Of a DNA stretch of 64,000 bases, positions 44,021-53,279 are shown one piece after another. The DNA is taken from positions 1,736,001-1,800,000 of the forward strand of contig CAVTIZ010000003.1 in the NCBI GenBank assembly GCA_963735045.1, written 5' to 3'. Within the stretch, counting starts at the first letter, position 1; the number at the start of each line of letters is the position of its first letter. Below the pieces are notes generated by a model that searched no databases, had not been told where the DNA came from, and saw only the letters and a program-made list of their open reading frames with translations. The position numbers and the translations under genes were made by a program. This DNA comes from Salsipaludibacter sp963735045 (lineage in GTDB: Bacteria; Actinomycetota; Nitriliruptoria; Nitriliruptorales; Nitriliruptoraceae).

Positions 44021-45118
44021 GTGAGCACGCCCGAGGAGGTCCTGCGTCAGGTGATCGCGACCCAGGACGGTTCCCGGGTGGAGCGCGCCGGCGCCGGGCT
44101 GGGTGCCCTCGACGCCTTCGTCAGACTGCCACCGGCCGACAAGCGCGCCCTGGCCGTGCTGATCGCCCAGCGCGCTGCCCCCGACCTGGTCCCCCGGATC
44201 CAGGCCGAGACCGGCATGGACCTGACCGCCGAACAGTCGCGCGCCGTGCTGGACATGGTCCGCCGCCTCGACGCCGACGACCTCGCCGAACTGCAGGCGG
44301 CGGTGTCCTCGCCCGAGGCCCGACGGGAGGCCATGGGGGCCGTGGGGGCAGCGGCCGCCACCGCGACCGGGCTGGACGACGTCGTGGCCACCGGCACCCG
44401 GGACCCGGCCGCCGGGGAGTCCGACGAGCGACTCCGCGCGCGCGTGCGCGTGCTCGACGAACGGGTCGACGAACTCACCGAGGAACTGGCCGAGGCGCGC
44501 CAGTCGCTGGCGCAGGCGGAGAACGAGGCGCGGACGGCACGGGGCGAGGTCCAGGACGCGGCGTCGCGGGCCGAGGCCGCCGAGCGAGCGGCCCAGGACC
44601 ACCACGACGTCGCCGAGCGTGCCCGGCGCGACGCCCGACGGGTCGCCGAGCAGCTCCGGGAGGTCGAGGAGCGTCTGCGCCGACGCGAGGCCCGCACCGT
44701 GGCCGGCACGGTCGGGTCCTCCCGGGTCGGCGCCACCGTGGCCGCCGACGACGGTGATCCCGGTGACGCCGCGGCACTGGTGGCACGACTGCGCGAGGCC
44801 TCGTCGTCGTCCGCCCTGCGGATCCTGTCCCACGACGCGGCCACGATGGCCGCCCTGTCCCCGCCACAGCGTCGCCAGGTCGTGCTCGCGGTGCCCGACG
44901 GCTGGGCCCGACGTCGGGCCGTGCAGCGGCTGGTGGAGGCCGGCAGCGTGACCCCCCAGGAGGCGCCGGCGCTGCTGGCGACGCTGTCGTCGGCCGGCAA
45001 CCAGGTGTTCGCCGCCCGCTCGCTGATGGACGCCGGCGTGGCCGACCTCGCGGACCTGGCCCCGGTGCTGGACCCGGGTGCACGGGGACGGCTCGAACGC
45101 GCGCTGCCCGCCGCCTGA
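44021..45118 (+). CDS. Soluble coiled-coil protein, function unknown
   Basis: 365 residues: an N-terminal helical globule (about 1-105), a coiled coil (about 130-225; LDERVDELTEELAEARQSLA) and a C-terminal helical domain (about 250-365) that includes LSPPQRRQVVLAVPDGWARR and ends ARGRLERALPAA. I know no named family. Its close position behind the flotillin gene suggests a soluble partner. I chose GTG 44021 (AGGA nearby); ATG 43979 is possible but its residues look random. Confidence 0.6.
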   Translation: MSTPEEVLRQVIATQDGSRVERAGAGLGALDAFVRLPPADKRALAVLIAQRAAPDLVPRIQAETGMDLTAEQSRAVLDMVRRLDADDLAELQAAVSSPEARREAMGAVGAAAATATGLDDVVATGTRDPAAGESDERLRARVRVLDERVDELTEELAEARQSLAQAENEARTARGEVQDAASRAEAAERAAQDHHDVAERARRDARRVAEQLREVEERLRRREARTVAGTVGSSRVGATVAADDGDPGDAAALVARLREASSSSALRILSHDAATMAALSPPQRRQVVLAVPDGWARRRAVQRLVEAGSVTPQEAPALLATLSSAGNQVFAARSLMDAGVADLADLAPVLDPGARGRLERALPAA

Positions 45119-45226
45119 GGCCGCAGCCCTCGGGGTCGACCCAGGGCGTCACCGGAGACCGCGGACCCGGGATCCGGCACCCTGGCGGGTACCCTGGGAG
45201 CAGTGGATGTGGCGAAAGGGACGCCC

Positions 45227-45871
45227 GTGGACGTCGGACTCGCCGCCCTGTTGGGCACCGGCTGGGCCTCCGGGATCAACCTCTATGCGACGGTTGCCGC
45301 GCTGGGACTGCTGGGCCGGTACGCCGACATCGCCGAGATCCCCGACACGCTCCAGTCGTGGCCCGTCATCGCGGTCGCCACCGCGGCGTTCCTGATCGAG
45401 TTCGTCGCCGACAAGGTCCCGTACCTCGACAACGTGTGGGACCTGGTGCACACCTTCGTCCGGCCGATCGGGGCCGCGGCCATCGGGGCGTCGCTGGCGT
45501 CGGACACCGACGTGTCCACCATCGTGGCGATGCTGACCGCCGGTGGTGCCGCACTGGGGTCCCATGCGACCAAGGCGGGGGCACGGATCGCGGTCAACAC
45601 GTCGCCGGAGCCCGTGTCCAACATCGCCGTGTCGCTGTTCGAGGACGGCCTCGTCGTGGGCATGGTGTGGCTGGTCACCGAGCAGCCACTGCTGGCCGGC
45701 ATCCTGGCCGTGGTGCTCCTGGTCGCCGGCGTGGCCGTGCTGACGGTCGCCTACCGCGTCATCCGGGCCGGCGTCCGGCGCCTGCGTGGTCGCCGCGGTG
45801 GCACGGCCGCCCCCGGCGGCACCGGCGTGCGTCCGCCCGTGGCCCCGGGGTCACCTCGCACCGGGCCCTGA
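45227..45871 (+). CDS. DUF4126 membrane protein
   Basis: 214 residues: four or five hydrophobic segments, including LLGTGWASGINLYATVAALG at the start, the conserved EFVADKVPYLDNVWDLVHTFVRPIGAA block, GSHATKAGARIAVNTSPEPVSN and a final helix pair. These match DUF4126, a family of membrane proteins without known function. I chose GTG 45227, six bases after AAAGGG, over GTG 45203. A TACCCT -10-like element sits at 45190-45195. Confidence 0.85.
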   Translation: MDVGLAALLGTGWASGINLYATVAALGLLGRYADIAEIPDTLQSWPVIAVATAAFLIEFVADKVPYLDNVWDLVHTFVRPIGAAAIGASLASDTDVSTIVAMLTAGGAALGSHATKAGARIAVNTSPEPVSNIAVSLFEDGLVVGMVWLVTEQPLLAGILAVVLLVAGVAVLTVAYRVIRAGVRRLRGRRGGTAAPGGTGVRPPVAPGSPRTGP

Positions 45872-45905
45872 CCGCCCCCTGACCGGCCCCGGTGGCCGGG
45901 GCGGT
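45871..45905. terminator. Bidirectional terminator hairpin
   Basis: ACCGCCCC / GGGGCGGT outer stem with an inner CCGGCC / GGCCGG stem, between convergent stops at 45871 and 45914. Confidence 0.65.
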
Positions 45906-45913
45906 CCCCGTCG

Positions 45914-48007
45914 TCAGTCCGTCGACTCGTCGGCGTCGGCCGGGTCCGGGACGTACTCGTCACCGATCGACACGGTGGCCAGCGCGGTCCAGCCGGGCTC
46001 CAGGCCGGTCGGTGACTCCAGCAACCAGGTGTCGGGATCCAGCCCGTCCGTCACCAGCAGGGACTCGTCGTCCCCGTCCTGGTCGTCGGCGTCCTGGTCG
46101 TCGGCGTCCTCGTCAGCCTGGTCGTCACCGTCCTCCAGGTCGAGGCACGGCTGCACGGCCATGGCCAGCGCCTGGTCCTCGGCCAGCTCGTCGTCGGACT
46201 CGTCGGACTCGTCGTCGACGCCCATGTCGTCGACGTCGGCGCCGCTGGCGGTCCGGATCGCCAGGCAGCCGTCGCCGTCGCGGTACAGCGCCAGTTCGTG
46301 GCGCCCGTCGTGGTCCAGGTCGGTCGTGGTCAGCACCGAGAAGCCCGCCGACAGGGCCGTCCCCGGGGTCGTCAGGTCGGCCGGGTCGAGCGGTTCGGCC
46401 TCGGCCTCCCCGTCCTCGACGTCCTCGTCCTCGGCGTCCTCGTCGGACTCCTCGGCGTCCAGGGACTCGTCCACGGGGACGAGGTCGACCGACAGCGGTG
46501 CGAGCACGACGCCGTCGTCGACGATCCCGTCCTCATCGGCGTCCATGACGACGCCGGTACCGAACTCGTCGGCCGACTCGTCCTGGGTTTCGTCCTGGGT
46601 TTCGTCGGGGGCTTCGTCGGGGGCGTCGTTGGGGGCCTCGGACACCTCGGCACCCTCGAGGCTGAAGTCCCAGACGGTGTGGAAGCCGTCGTAGCGACGG
46701 TAGAGCACCAGCTCGTCGTCGCCGTCACCGTCGAGGTCCGGGGTCGCGGCGTTGCTGTACAGGACGTCCATCTCGACGTACGGGTCGTCGTCGTCCGCTT
46801 CGTCGTCGTCCGTCTCGTCGTCGTCCGCCTCGTCGTCGGGCACGTCCAGGAACAGCCCGTCGCCGGCCTGCACCCGGGGACCGAGCTCGCCGTTCTCGAG
46901 CAGTTCGTGGAGCACCCACTGGCCGTCGTCGGCGCGGTACAGCAACAACTCGTCGTCACCGTCACCGTCGACGTCGGGCGTGGCCAGGGTGGTCCAGCCG
47001 GGGTCGAGGTCCTCGGTCTCGCCGAGGTGGCTGCCGAGCTCGCCGCTGCCCCGGATCTCCCGGATGCGGTGGGCCCCGTCGCCGCTGCGGTAGACGAACA
47101 GCTCGTTGTCCCCGTTGCCACCCACGTCGGGTGCGACCACGGACGTGACGCCCTTCATGACCCGGTCGGTGAACTCCTCGCCGGTGAAGGTCCCGTCGTC
47201 GGCCAGCTCCTGGAGCAGCACCTCGCCGGTCCCCCGGTCGTAGGCGGCCATCCACTGGTCGCGGATCGGTTCGGCCTCGACCACCTCGATGTCGAGGACC
47301 TCACCGCCGGTGTGGAAACTGGTCAGGCCGTCGGCACCGGCCTCGGACAGGGTGATGTGGACGTGGTTGTCGTGGTGGTCCACGCAGTCGTCGTCGAGCT
47401 GCGAGACGTCGGTGATGCCGGCGTCCCCGTGGCGCGAGGAGTTCCAGCAGGTGCCGTTCCACAGCAGTTGCTGGATGCCCATGACGCGGGCGCGGTAGTT
47501 GTCGATCCCGTGCACCCGCTCGAGCAGGTGGTTGACGATGCGGTCACCGAGTTCGCCCCCGACCGGGTAGCCGTCCTGGTCGCCGGCCCCGCCGACCATG
47601 ACGTCGATGGCCCGACCGGCCGCGTGGGTGCTCCAGCAGTTGGACCGGTCGGGTCGGTCCCGCCCGGCGCAGTCCATGCGACGGTTGTGGATCTCCCGGC
47701 AGGCGAAGCCCGCGAAGCCCTGGACCTCGGGGAAGGATTCGCCCAGCCACGAGATGAGCGCGACGCGACCCGGGCGCACGGACGCGGCGTCGTGGGTCGG
47801 GCCGGGCCCGCAGACCTCGTCGATGGTTCCCGACAGCGAATTGGGGTCCCGACCCCAGTCATCCACCTCGACCTCGGCCTCGGCCTCGTCGGCGGACGCC
47901 ATCGGACCCGCGACCATCGCCATGACCAGGGCCAGCACCGCGAGGGCCACGAGTGCGTGAACGGACATCGGCAGCGATGGCCGGGAGGGACGCTGGACGG
48001 GCCTCAC
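45914..48007 (-). CDS. Secreted M15-like peptidase domain with FG-GAP/VCBS-type repeats
   Basis: 697 residues. A signal peptide (VALAVLALVMAMVAGPMASA) is followed by a domain of about 170 residues with CWSTHAAGRAIDVMVGG (the His and Asp of M15 H-x3-G-x-A-x-D) and DHHDNHVHITLSE (the second zinc His), as in D-Ala-D-Ala carboxypeptidase-type folds. Then come at least five repeats with a calcium-binding D-x-D-G-D-G-D-D-E motif (ATPDVDGDGDDELLLYR and relatives), separated by acidic linkers rich in DDE, DEAPDE and DADDQ. It is likely wall-associated; the repeats may form a beta-propeller. I chose GTG 48007 because AGGAGG precedes it. Confidence 0.82.
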   Translation of the reverse strand: MRPVQRPSRPSLPMSVHALVALAVLALVMAMVAGPMASADEAEAEVEVDDWGRDPNSLSGTIDEVCGPGPTHDAASVRPGRVALISWLGESFPEVQGFAGFACREIHNRRMDCAGRDRPDRSNCWSTHAAGRAIDVMVGGAGDQDGYPVGGELGDRIVNHLLERVHGIDNYRARVMGIQQLLWNGTCWNSSRHGDAGITDVSQLDDDCVDHHDNHVHITLSEAGADGLTSFHTGGEVLDIEVVEAEPIRDQWMAAYDRGTGEVLLQELADDGTFTGEEFTDRVMKGVTSVVAPDVGGNGDNELFVYRSGDGAHRIREIRGSGELGSHLGETEDLDPGWTTLATPDVDGDGDDELLLYRADDGQWVLHELLENGELGPRVQAGDGLFLDVPDDEADDDETDDDEADDDDPYVEMDVLYSNAATPDLDGDGDDELVLYRRYDGFHTVWDFSLEGAEVSEAPNDAPDEAPDETQDETQDESADEFGTGVVMDADEDGIVDDGVVLAPLSVDLVPVDESLDAEESDEDAEDEDVEDGEAEAEPLDPADLTTPGTALSAGFSVLTTTDLDHDGRHELALYRDGDGCLAIRTASGADVDDMGVDDESDESDDELAEDQALAMAVQPCLDLEDGDDQADEDADDQDADDQDGDDESLLVTDGLDPDTWLLESPTGLEPGWTALATVSIGDEYVPDPADADESTD

Positions 48008-48215
48008 ATGACCTCCTGGGGGTCCTGGTCGTGACGTGCGGTCCATGGTGCACCATCGTGGCGGCGCGATGCGACCACCACTTCGCACGGAAGGACGAAC
48101 ATACTCGCTCGGGGGGTGGTCGCGACAGGACCAATGTCCCATCGGTGGGGGGTCTCGGTGGGGAGTGTCACCACGCGGTGGGTGGGCGGGGCGACGTCGG
48201 CCCGGGCGATCGCGT

Positions 48216-49721
48216 TCAGCCGCGTTCCGGACGGGAGTAGTTGGGTGCCTCGTGGACGTGGTCGAGGTCGTGGACGTGGCTCTCGGCCGCACCGGCCGCG
48301 GACTGGCGCACGAACACGGCTCGCGCTCGCAGGTCGGCGAGGTTGCGCGCCCCGAGGTAGCCCATCCCCGACCGCAGGCCCCCGGTGAGCTGTCCCGTGA
48401 CATCGCCCACGGGCCCGCGGTACGGGAGCAGGCCCGACACGCCCTCGGGGACCAGCTTGGTGGGCTCCGGGCGCCCGGCGGCGTCCCCGGTGGACCCGGC
48501 CTCCTCGTGCTGGAAGTAGCGATCGGCCGATCCCGCGCGCATGGCGTCCAGCGATCCCATGCCGCGGTACTCCTTGTAGCGACGGCCACCCACCGTGACC
48601 AGCGAGCCCGGCGACTCGTCGGTGCCGGCCAGCAGGTTGCCGACCATCGTGGCCGTGGCCCCGGCCGCCAACGCCTTGACCAGGTCACCGGAGAACTTGA
48701 TGCCGCCGTCGGCGATGGTCGCCACCCCCAGGTCGTTGCCGGCCTCGGCACAGTCCGACACCGCCGTGAACTGGGGCACGCCCACACCGGTCACCACCCG
48801 GGTGGTGCAGATCGACCCGGGACCCACCCCGACCTTGACGACCTCGGCGCCGTGGTCGACCGCCGCGCGCACGGCGTCGGCCGTGGCGACGTTGCCCACC
48901 ATCAGCACCACGCCCGGGTGACGATCGGCGACCTTCGCGGCGGCCTCGAGGATGCCCACGGCATGGCCGTGGGCGGAGTCGATGGACACCAGGTCGACGC
49001 CGGCCGCGACCAGGGCGTCGGCGCGCTCGTCGAGGTCCGGGCCCACCCCCAGGGCCGCCGCGGCCAGCAGACGCCCACGGTCGTCCTTGGCCGCGTCCGG
49101 GTACTTGATGACCTTCTCGACGTCCTTGAACGTGAACATCCCCACGAGGCGGTCGTCCTCGCCGACGATCGGCAACTTCTCGACCCGGTGGGTCTGCATG
49201 CGATCGCGGGCCTGCTCCAGCGTGGTCCCCTCGGGAGCGACGCACAGGTCGGTGTCGGTCATGTAGGCCGACACCGCGGCGGCCGGGTCGGCGTTGAGTC
49301 GCAGGTCCCGGTTGGTCACGATCCCGACCAGGTGGTCGTCGCGGTCCACGACCGGGAACCCCGACACCTTGTACTGCGCCATCAGCTCCTGGGCACGGCT
49401 GACGGGTTGGTCGGGGTGCAGCGTGATCGGGTCGGAGATGAACCCCGACTCGGATCGCTTCACGGCCTCGACCATGGCGGCCTGGGACCGGATCGGCGCG
49501 TTCTTGTGGATCACGCCGAGGCCACCCTGGCGCGCCATGGCGATGGCCATCTCCGTTTCGGTGACCTTGTCCATCGCCGCGGCCAGCACGGGCAGGCGCA
49601 GGCGGATCCGGTCGTGCAGCCGCGTCGAGACGTCGACGTCGCGAGGAAGCACGGACGAGGCCTGGGGCACCAGCAGGACGTCGTCGTAGGACAGGGCATC
49701 GGCGATCTCGACCACGGGCAT
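48216..49721 (-). CDS. guaB: Inosine-5'-monophosphate dehydrogenase
   Basis: 501 residues. The TIM barrel opens with ALSYDDVLLVPQASSVLPRDVD and is interrupted by two CBS domains (about 100-215; VSGFPVVDRDDHLVGIVTNRDLR). The catalytic loop is GVGPGSICTTRVVTGVGVPQ with the active-site Cys, and the flap contains YRGMGSLDAM. It oxidises IMP to XMP, the committed step to GMP. The ATG at 49721 has GTGAGG directly against it; an in-frame GTG two codons earlier could also serve. It is followed on the minus strand by a 208-base gap. Confidence 0.95.
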   Translation of the reverse strand: MPVVEIADALSYDDVLLVPQASSVLPRDVDVSTRLHDRIRLRLPVLAAAMDKVTETEMAIAMARQGGLGVIHKNAPIRSQAAMVEAVKRSESGFISDPITLHPDQPVSRAQELMAQYKVSGFPVVDRDDHLVGIVTNRDLRLNADPAAAVSAYMTDTDLCVAPEGTTLEQARDRMQTHRVEKLPIVGEDDRLVGMFTFKDVEKVIKYPDAAKDDRGRLLAAAALGVGPDLDERADALVAAGVDLVSIDSAHGHAVGILEAAAKVADRHPGVVLMVGNVATADAVRAAVDHGAEVVKVGVGPGSICTTRVVTGVGVPQFTAVSDCAEAGNDLGVATIADGGIKFSGDLVKALAAGATATMVGNLLAGTDESPGSLVTVGGRRYKEYRGMGSLDAMRAGSADRYFQHEEAGSTGDAAGRPEPTKLVPEGVSGLLPYRGPVGDVTGQLTGGLRSGMGYLGARNLADLRARAVFVRQSAAGAAESHVHDLDHVHEAPNYSRPERG

Positions 49722-49922
49722 CCTCACGGGTCCGGAACTTCGGTGCGGGCGTGGGGAGAGCGTACGGCCCGACCCGGTGTGGGGTCGGCCCGGCGCGACG
49801 TTGGGGTCGGCCCGGCGCGGTGGCCCGGAGGGCCTGGCGGCAACCGTGGGCCCTCCCCCGGCGTCGGACCGAGTGTCACCCGCACGTGTCGACCCCCCAG
49901 AGGACCCCCAGAGGAGCCTGCC

Positions 49923-50450
49923 GTGGACCTGGAGGTCGGACCCACCCCGACGACCGCGAGCGCCCGCGCGCGCACGACCACCATGCCGCTGCCCCCGGTC
50001 GTGGTGGCCCCGGTGGCGGTGCCCGCGCGGGTCGCGACGGTGCCGGTCCCCGAACCGTCGGTGCTCGCCCCGTCCGCACGTGCGCCCGCCGTGGCCGACC
50101 TCGTCGCGGTGTGGCGCAAGGCACTGGCCGGCCTGCTCGACGGGGTCCTGGTCGTGGCCCTGCTGGGCGTCGGGTGGCTGGCCTGGGCCGCCGTGGTGGC
50201 CGGCAGTGGCCAGACGCCCGGCCGCCAGGTCGTGGGCATCCGGCTGGTCGATTCCCACGACCGTCGGCCACTGGGGTGGGCCCGCATGGTCGTGCTGCGC
50301 GGGGTGGTGGGCGTCACCGTGGCCGCCGCCACGGCGGTGCTGACGGTGGGGGTCGTGTGGTTGCTGCCACTGTGGGACCGCCGCAACCAGACCGTGGTGG
50401 ACAAGGTGTCGGCCGCCGTGGCCGTTCCCGCCCGCCAGCACGCGCCCTGA
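49923..50450 (+). CDS. RDD-family membrane protein
   Basis: 175 residues: a Pro/Val-rich N-terminus of about 55 residues and two or three hydrophobic segments. The family's conserved parts are GQTPGRQVVGIRLVDSHDRRPLGWARMVVLRGVV and the closing LPLWDRRNQTVVDKVSAAVAV. The first RDD signature is changed: ALAGLLDGVLVVALL lacks the Arg-Asp-Asp order, so it may be a reduced member. I chose the GTG at 49923 because GAGGAG lies seven bases upstream. Confidence 0.8.
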   Translation: MDLEVGPTPTTASARARTTTMPLPPVVVAPVAVPARVATVPVPEPSVLAPSARAPAVADLVAVWRKALAGLLDGVLVVALLGVGWLAWAAVVAGSGQTPGRQVVGIRLVDSHDRRPLGWARMVVLRGVVGVTVAAATAVLTVGVVWLLPLWDRRNQTVVDKVSAAVAVPARQHAP

Positions 50451-50454
50451 CCCG

Positions 50455-50500
50455 ACCGACCGGGCGCGACCGTCCGGGCGCGACCGACCGGGCGCGACGG
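50455..50500. repeat. Short 15-bp direct repeats between convergent genes
   Basis: Three near-copies of GACCGACCGGGCGCG (the middle one with GTCCG) fill the 59-base gap between the RDD and cyclo-ligase stops. Confidence 0.7.
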
Positions 50501-50509
50501 GCAACGCCC

Positions 50510-51268
50510 TCATCCCAGCAGGTCGTCGAGCAACGGGATCGCCGCACGCTTGTCGGCGGTCAGCAGGTCCGGGTCCAGTCCCGGCCGGCGGCCGTCCCTG
50601 TGGGTCACCGACAGGGTCCGCGTCGGCGTGACCACCAGGTCCAGGACCACGTCGTGGCGGTCGACCGGCAGGTCGTCGTCGCGGACCTGGCTGTCGTGGA
50701 CGGTGGTGGCCACCACGACCTCGGGGTCGACCAGTCCGGCCGCGGCCGCCACCGCGAACTCCAGGTCGGCGAAGCCGCCGCCCTTGCCGACGCGGTTGCC
50801 CCGACGGTCCACCGCCACGCACCCCTGCACCACCAGGTCGATCGGGTCGAGGTCGTCGACACCGGCCGGGCGACCGTGGGTGCCCGACCCCCGGATCGAC
50901 GACGCCGCGCGCGGCCCAACCTCGAGGTCGTCGGGGTCCAGGACCACGAACGGCGGCATCGATGCCAGCCTCGGCACGGCCATCACCACGACCTTGCCGT
51001 CCGCCAGGGCACGCGTGCGCACGGGCCACTGGGGCGAGTCCGGGTTGCACTTGACCACGGTCGCCCGCGCCCACGCCGACGTGGTGGCCAGGCGCTCCGC
51101 CGCGGCCTCGGCGCCCACGAAGTTGGGGATGCGATGGCGGATGCCCGGGAAGCGCCCCGCGCCGGCGGCGTCCAGGTCGGCCCACGCGGCCTCACGCACC
51201 GCCGCCTTGGCGGCCAGCAGGCCCGGGTCGCCACCGGCGTCGGCGTCGTGGGGTCGCGGCGTGACCAT
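50510..51268 (-). CDS. 5-formyltetrahydrofolate cyclo-ligase-like protein
   Basis: 252 residues in the MTHFS/MTHFSD family: AAKAAVREAAWADLD at the N-terminus, VVVMAVPRLASMPPFVVLDPDDL in the centre, GCVAVDRRGNRVGKGGGFADLEF (the ATP/substrate loop G-x-G-x-G-F-x-D) and VVATTVHDSQV near the end. It would convert 5-formyl-THF to methenyl-THF with ATP, recycling folate. It is longer than classic cyclo-ligases (about 190) and nearer to the MTHFSD type, so substrate is probable rather than proven. Confidence 0.85.
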   Translation of the reverse strand: MVTPRPHDADAGGDPGLLAAKAAVREAAWADLDAAGAGRFPGIRHRIPNFVGAEAAAERLATTSAWARATVVKCNPDSPQWPVRTRALADGKVVVMAVPRLASMPPFVVLDPDDLEVGPRAASSIRGSGTHGRPAGVDDLDPIDLVVQGCVAVDRRGNRVGKGGGFADLEFAVAAAAGLVDPEVVVATTVHDSQVRDDDLPVDRHDVVLDLVVTPTRTLSVTHRDGRRPGLDPDLLTADKRAAIPLLDDLLG

Positions 51269-51361
51269 CGGCGGGCTCCTCGTCGGGGGCGGACCACGGG
51301 CGCACCGCCGGGCGGTGCCGGCGGGCCGCAGGCTGGTGCACGACCGTCACGCACCGGCCGG

Positions 51362-53116
51362 TCAGTTCACGACCAGGGCCGTCACGATCATGATGACGGT
51401 GAGGTTGAGGGGAATGCCCAGCCGCAGGTAGTCGGTGAAGCGGTAGCCACCGGGGCCGTACACGATCGTGTTGGTCTGGTACCCGATCGGGGTCAGGAAG
51501 GACGACGACGCCGCGACCGCCAGGCCGATCGACAACGACCGCAGGTCGATGCCGGACTGGCTGGCCAGGGCCCGCGCGATCGGGAAGACCACCACCACGG
51601 CCGCGTTGTTGGTGACCAGTTCCGTGAGCAGGGTCAACGACAGCAGGATCCCGAACACCACGCCCGCCTGGCCCAGGCCGCCGAACGCGCCGGCCAGCCC
51701 GGTGGCCACCAACTCGGCCAGGCCGGTGGCCTGGATCGCCGCGCCGAGCCCGAACGACGACGCGATCAGGATGATCACGTCGAGGTCGATCGCGTCGCGG
51801 ACCTCGTTGGCGGTCAGCACCCCCGTGGCCACCAGGACGGCCGAGGCGACCAGCGCCGCTTCCAGCACGCTCAACAGACCGGTCGTGGCCAGCACGACCA
51901 TGCCCAGCATCACCAGCCCGACCAGCGGCGCTCGCCGCGACACCTGGGGCGGGTCGTCCACCAGCGGCGCCACCACCAGGAAGTCCCGTCGGTCCCGCCA
52001 CGTCTCGGCGAACTCCTGGTCGGCCAACAGCACCAGGGTGTCGCCGGCCCGCAGCCGCACGTCGCGCGGTTCCGCCTCGAGGCGATGGCCGTCCCGGTGC
52101 ACGGCCAGCACCGCGGCCTGGTAGCGCGACAGGAAGTCGACCTCGGCCAGGGTGTGGCCGGTGGCTGGGGACGTGCGTCCGATGACGGCCTCGTACAGGC
52201 GCTGTCCGCGACCCGCCAGGGCCTGCAACTGCTCGTCGGAGGTCGAGCGCAGGCCGGTCAGGCTGTGCAGCCCGACGACCTGGTCCACCTTGCCGACGAA
52301 GGCCAGCCGGTCGCCGCCCTGCAGCACCGTGTCGAGGTCCACGGGGGTGAGGCGCTGGCCAGCCCGCACGACCTGGACGAGGAACAGGTGGTCGCGCTCC
52401 ACGATCTGGGTCTCGCCCACCCGCCGCCCGTCCAGCGCCCCACCGGCCACGACCTCCATCCCGACCACGAACTCCCGCACCTCGTCGGCGACCTGGTCGT
52501 AGGCGGTGGTGCGGATGGGCACCAGCCACCAGGCCAACCCGACCAGCACCGTCAGCCCCGCCAGCGCCACCGGCAGGCCGATCGGGGTCACCTCGAACAA
52601 CCCCAGCGCACGTCCGTCGACCTCCTGCAGCAGTCCGGACACGACCAGGTTGGTGGAGGTCCCGAGCACCGTGACGGTGCCGCCCAGGATCGTGGCGAAC
52701 GACAGTGGCATCAGGAAGCGGGACGCCGCGATGCCCTTGCGCTGGCAGGCCGCGACGACGTCGGGCACCAGCGCCGCCACCAGCGGGGTGTTGTTGAGGA
52801 ACGACGAGGCCGCAGCGGTCGGCACGACCAATCGGGCCAGGTCGCGCCAGCTGCGACCCTCCCCCAGCAGGCGTGCCGTCAGTGGGGCCAGCAGGCCGGT
52901 CTTCTGGGCGGCACGCGCCACCACGTACAGGGCGGCCACGGTGATGGGCGCCGGGTTGGCGAAGCCCGACAGGGCCTGCTCGGTGGTGATGACGTTGGCC
53001 AGCAACAGGGTCGCGGTGGCCGACAACACCACGGCCGACGGTGCCAGCCGGTCCCACGCCAGCATGGCGAAGGCCACCACCAGGACGGCCACGGTGGTCC
53101 AGGCGTCGATGCCCAT
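51362..53116 (-). CDS. SLC13-family permease with TrkA-C domains (copy A)
   Basis: 584 residues. N-terminal transport half with the substrate motif SFLNNTPLVAALVPD, two cytoplasmic RCK-C/TrkA-C domains (about 205-370; EFVVGMEVVAGGALDGRRVGE and AVHRDGHRLEAEPRDVRLRAGDTLVLLAD) and a second transport half with LTELVTNNAAVVVVFPIA and ASSSFLTPIGYQTN. Divalent anion:Na+ symport family, with dicarboxylate, sulfate or phosphate as usual substrates. A nearly identical paralogue lies 1.05 kb to the right, with ppk2 between them. I chose ATG 53116, since the upstream frame is not coding-like. Confidence 0.92.
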   Translation of the reverse strand: MGIDAWTTVAVLVVAFAMLAWDRLAPSAVVLSATATLLLANVITTEQALSGFANPAPITVAALYVVARAAQKTGLLAPLTARLLGEGRSWRDLARLVVPTAAASSFLNNTPLVAALVPDVVAACQRKGIAASRFLMPLSFATILGGTVTVLGTSTNLVVSGLLQEVDGRALGLFEVTPIGLPVALAGLTVLVGLAWWLVPIRTTAYDQVADEVREFVVGMEVVAGGALDGRRVGETQIVERDHLFLVQVVRAGQRLTPVDLDTVLQGGDRLAFVGKVDQVVGLHSLTGLRSTSDEQLQALAGRGQRLYEAVIGRTSPATGHTLAEVDFLSRYQAAVLAVHRDGHRLEAEPRDVRLRAGDTLVLLADQEFAETWRDRRDFLVVAPLVDDPPQVSRRAPLVGLVMLGMVVLATTGLLSVLEAALVASAVLVATGVLTANEVRDAIDLDVIILIASSFGLGAAIQATGLAELVATGLAGAFGGLGQAGVVFGILLSLTLLTELVTNNAAVVVVFPIARALASQSGIDLRSLSIGLAVAASSSFLTPIGYQTNTIVYGPGGYRFTDYLRLGIPLNLTVIMIVTALVVN

Positions 53117-53279
53117 GCGATGCCCTGTGCTCCCGGCGCTGGTGGACCGCGATGGCGGGACGGCGCCCGACCGGAGGAGGCGAAGTCTAGACCACGCGGG
53201 GTGGACATGGTGATCGGCGTCGGCGTGGGGCCTAGGGTTGGTCCCGGCCTGCACCGACGCCGACGGAACGGACAACGAC

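Noticed and set aside
45914..48787. 957-codon version of the M15-like gene
   Set aside because: The extra N-terminal part overlaps the guaB 3' end and intergenic DNA and would hide the signal peptide; GTG 48007 preferred.
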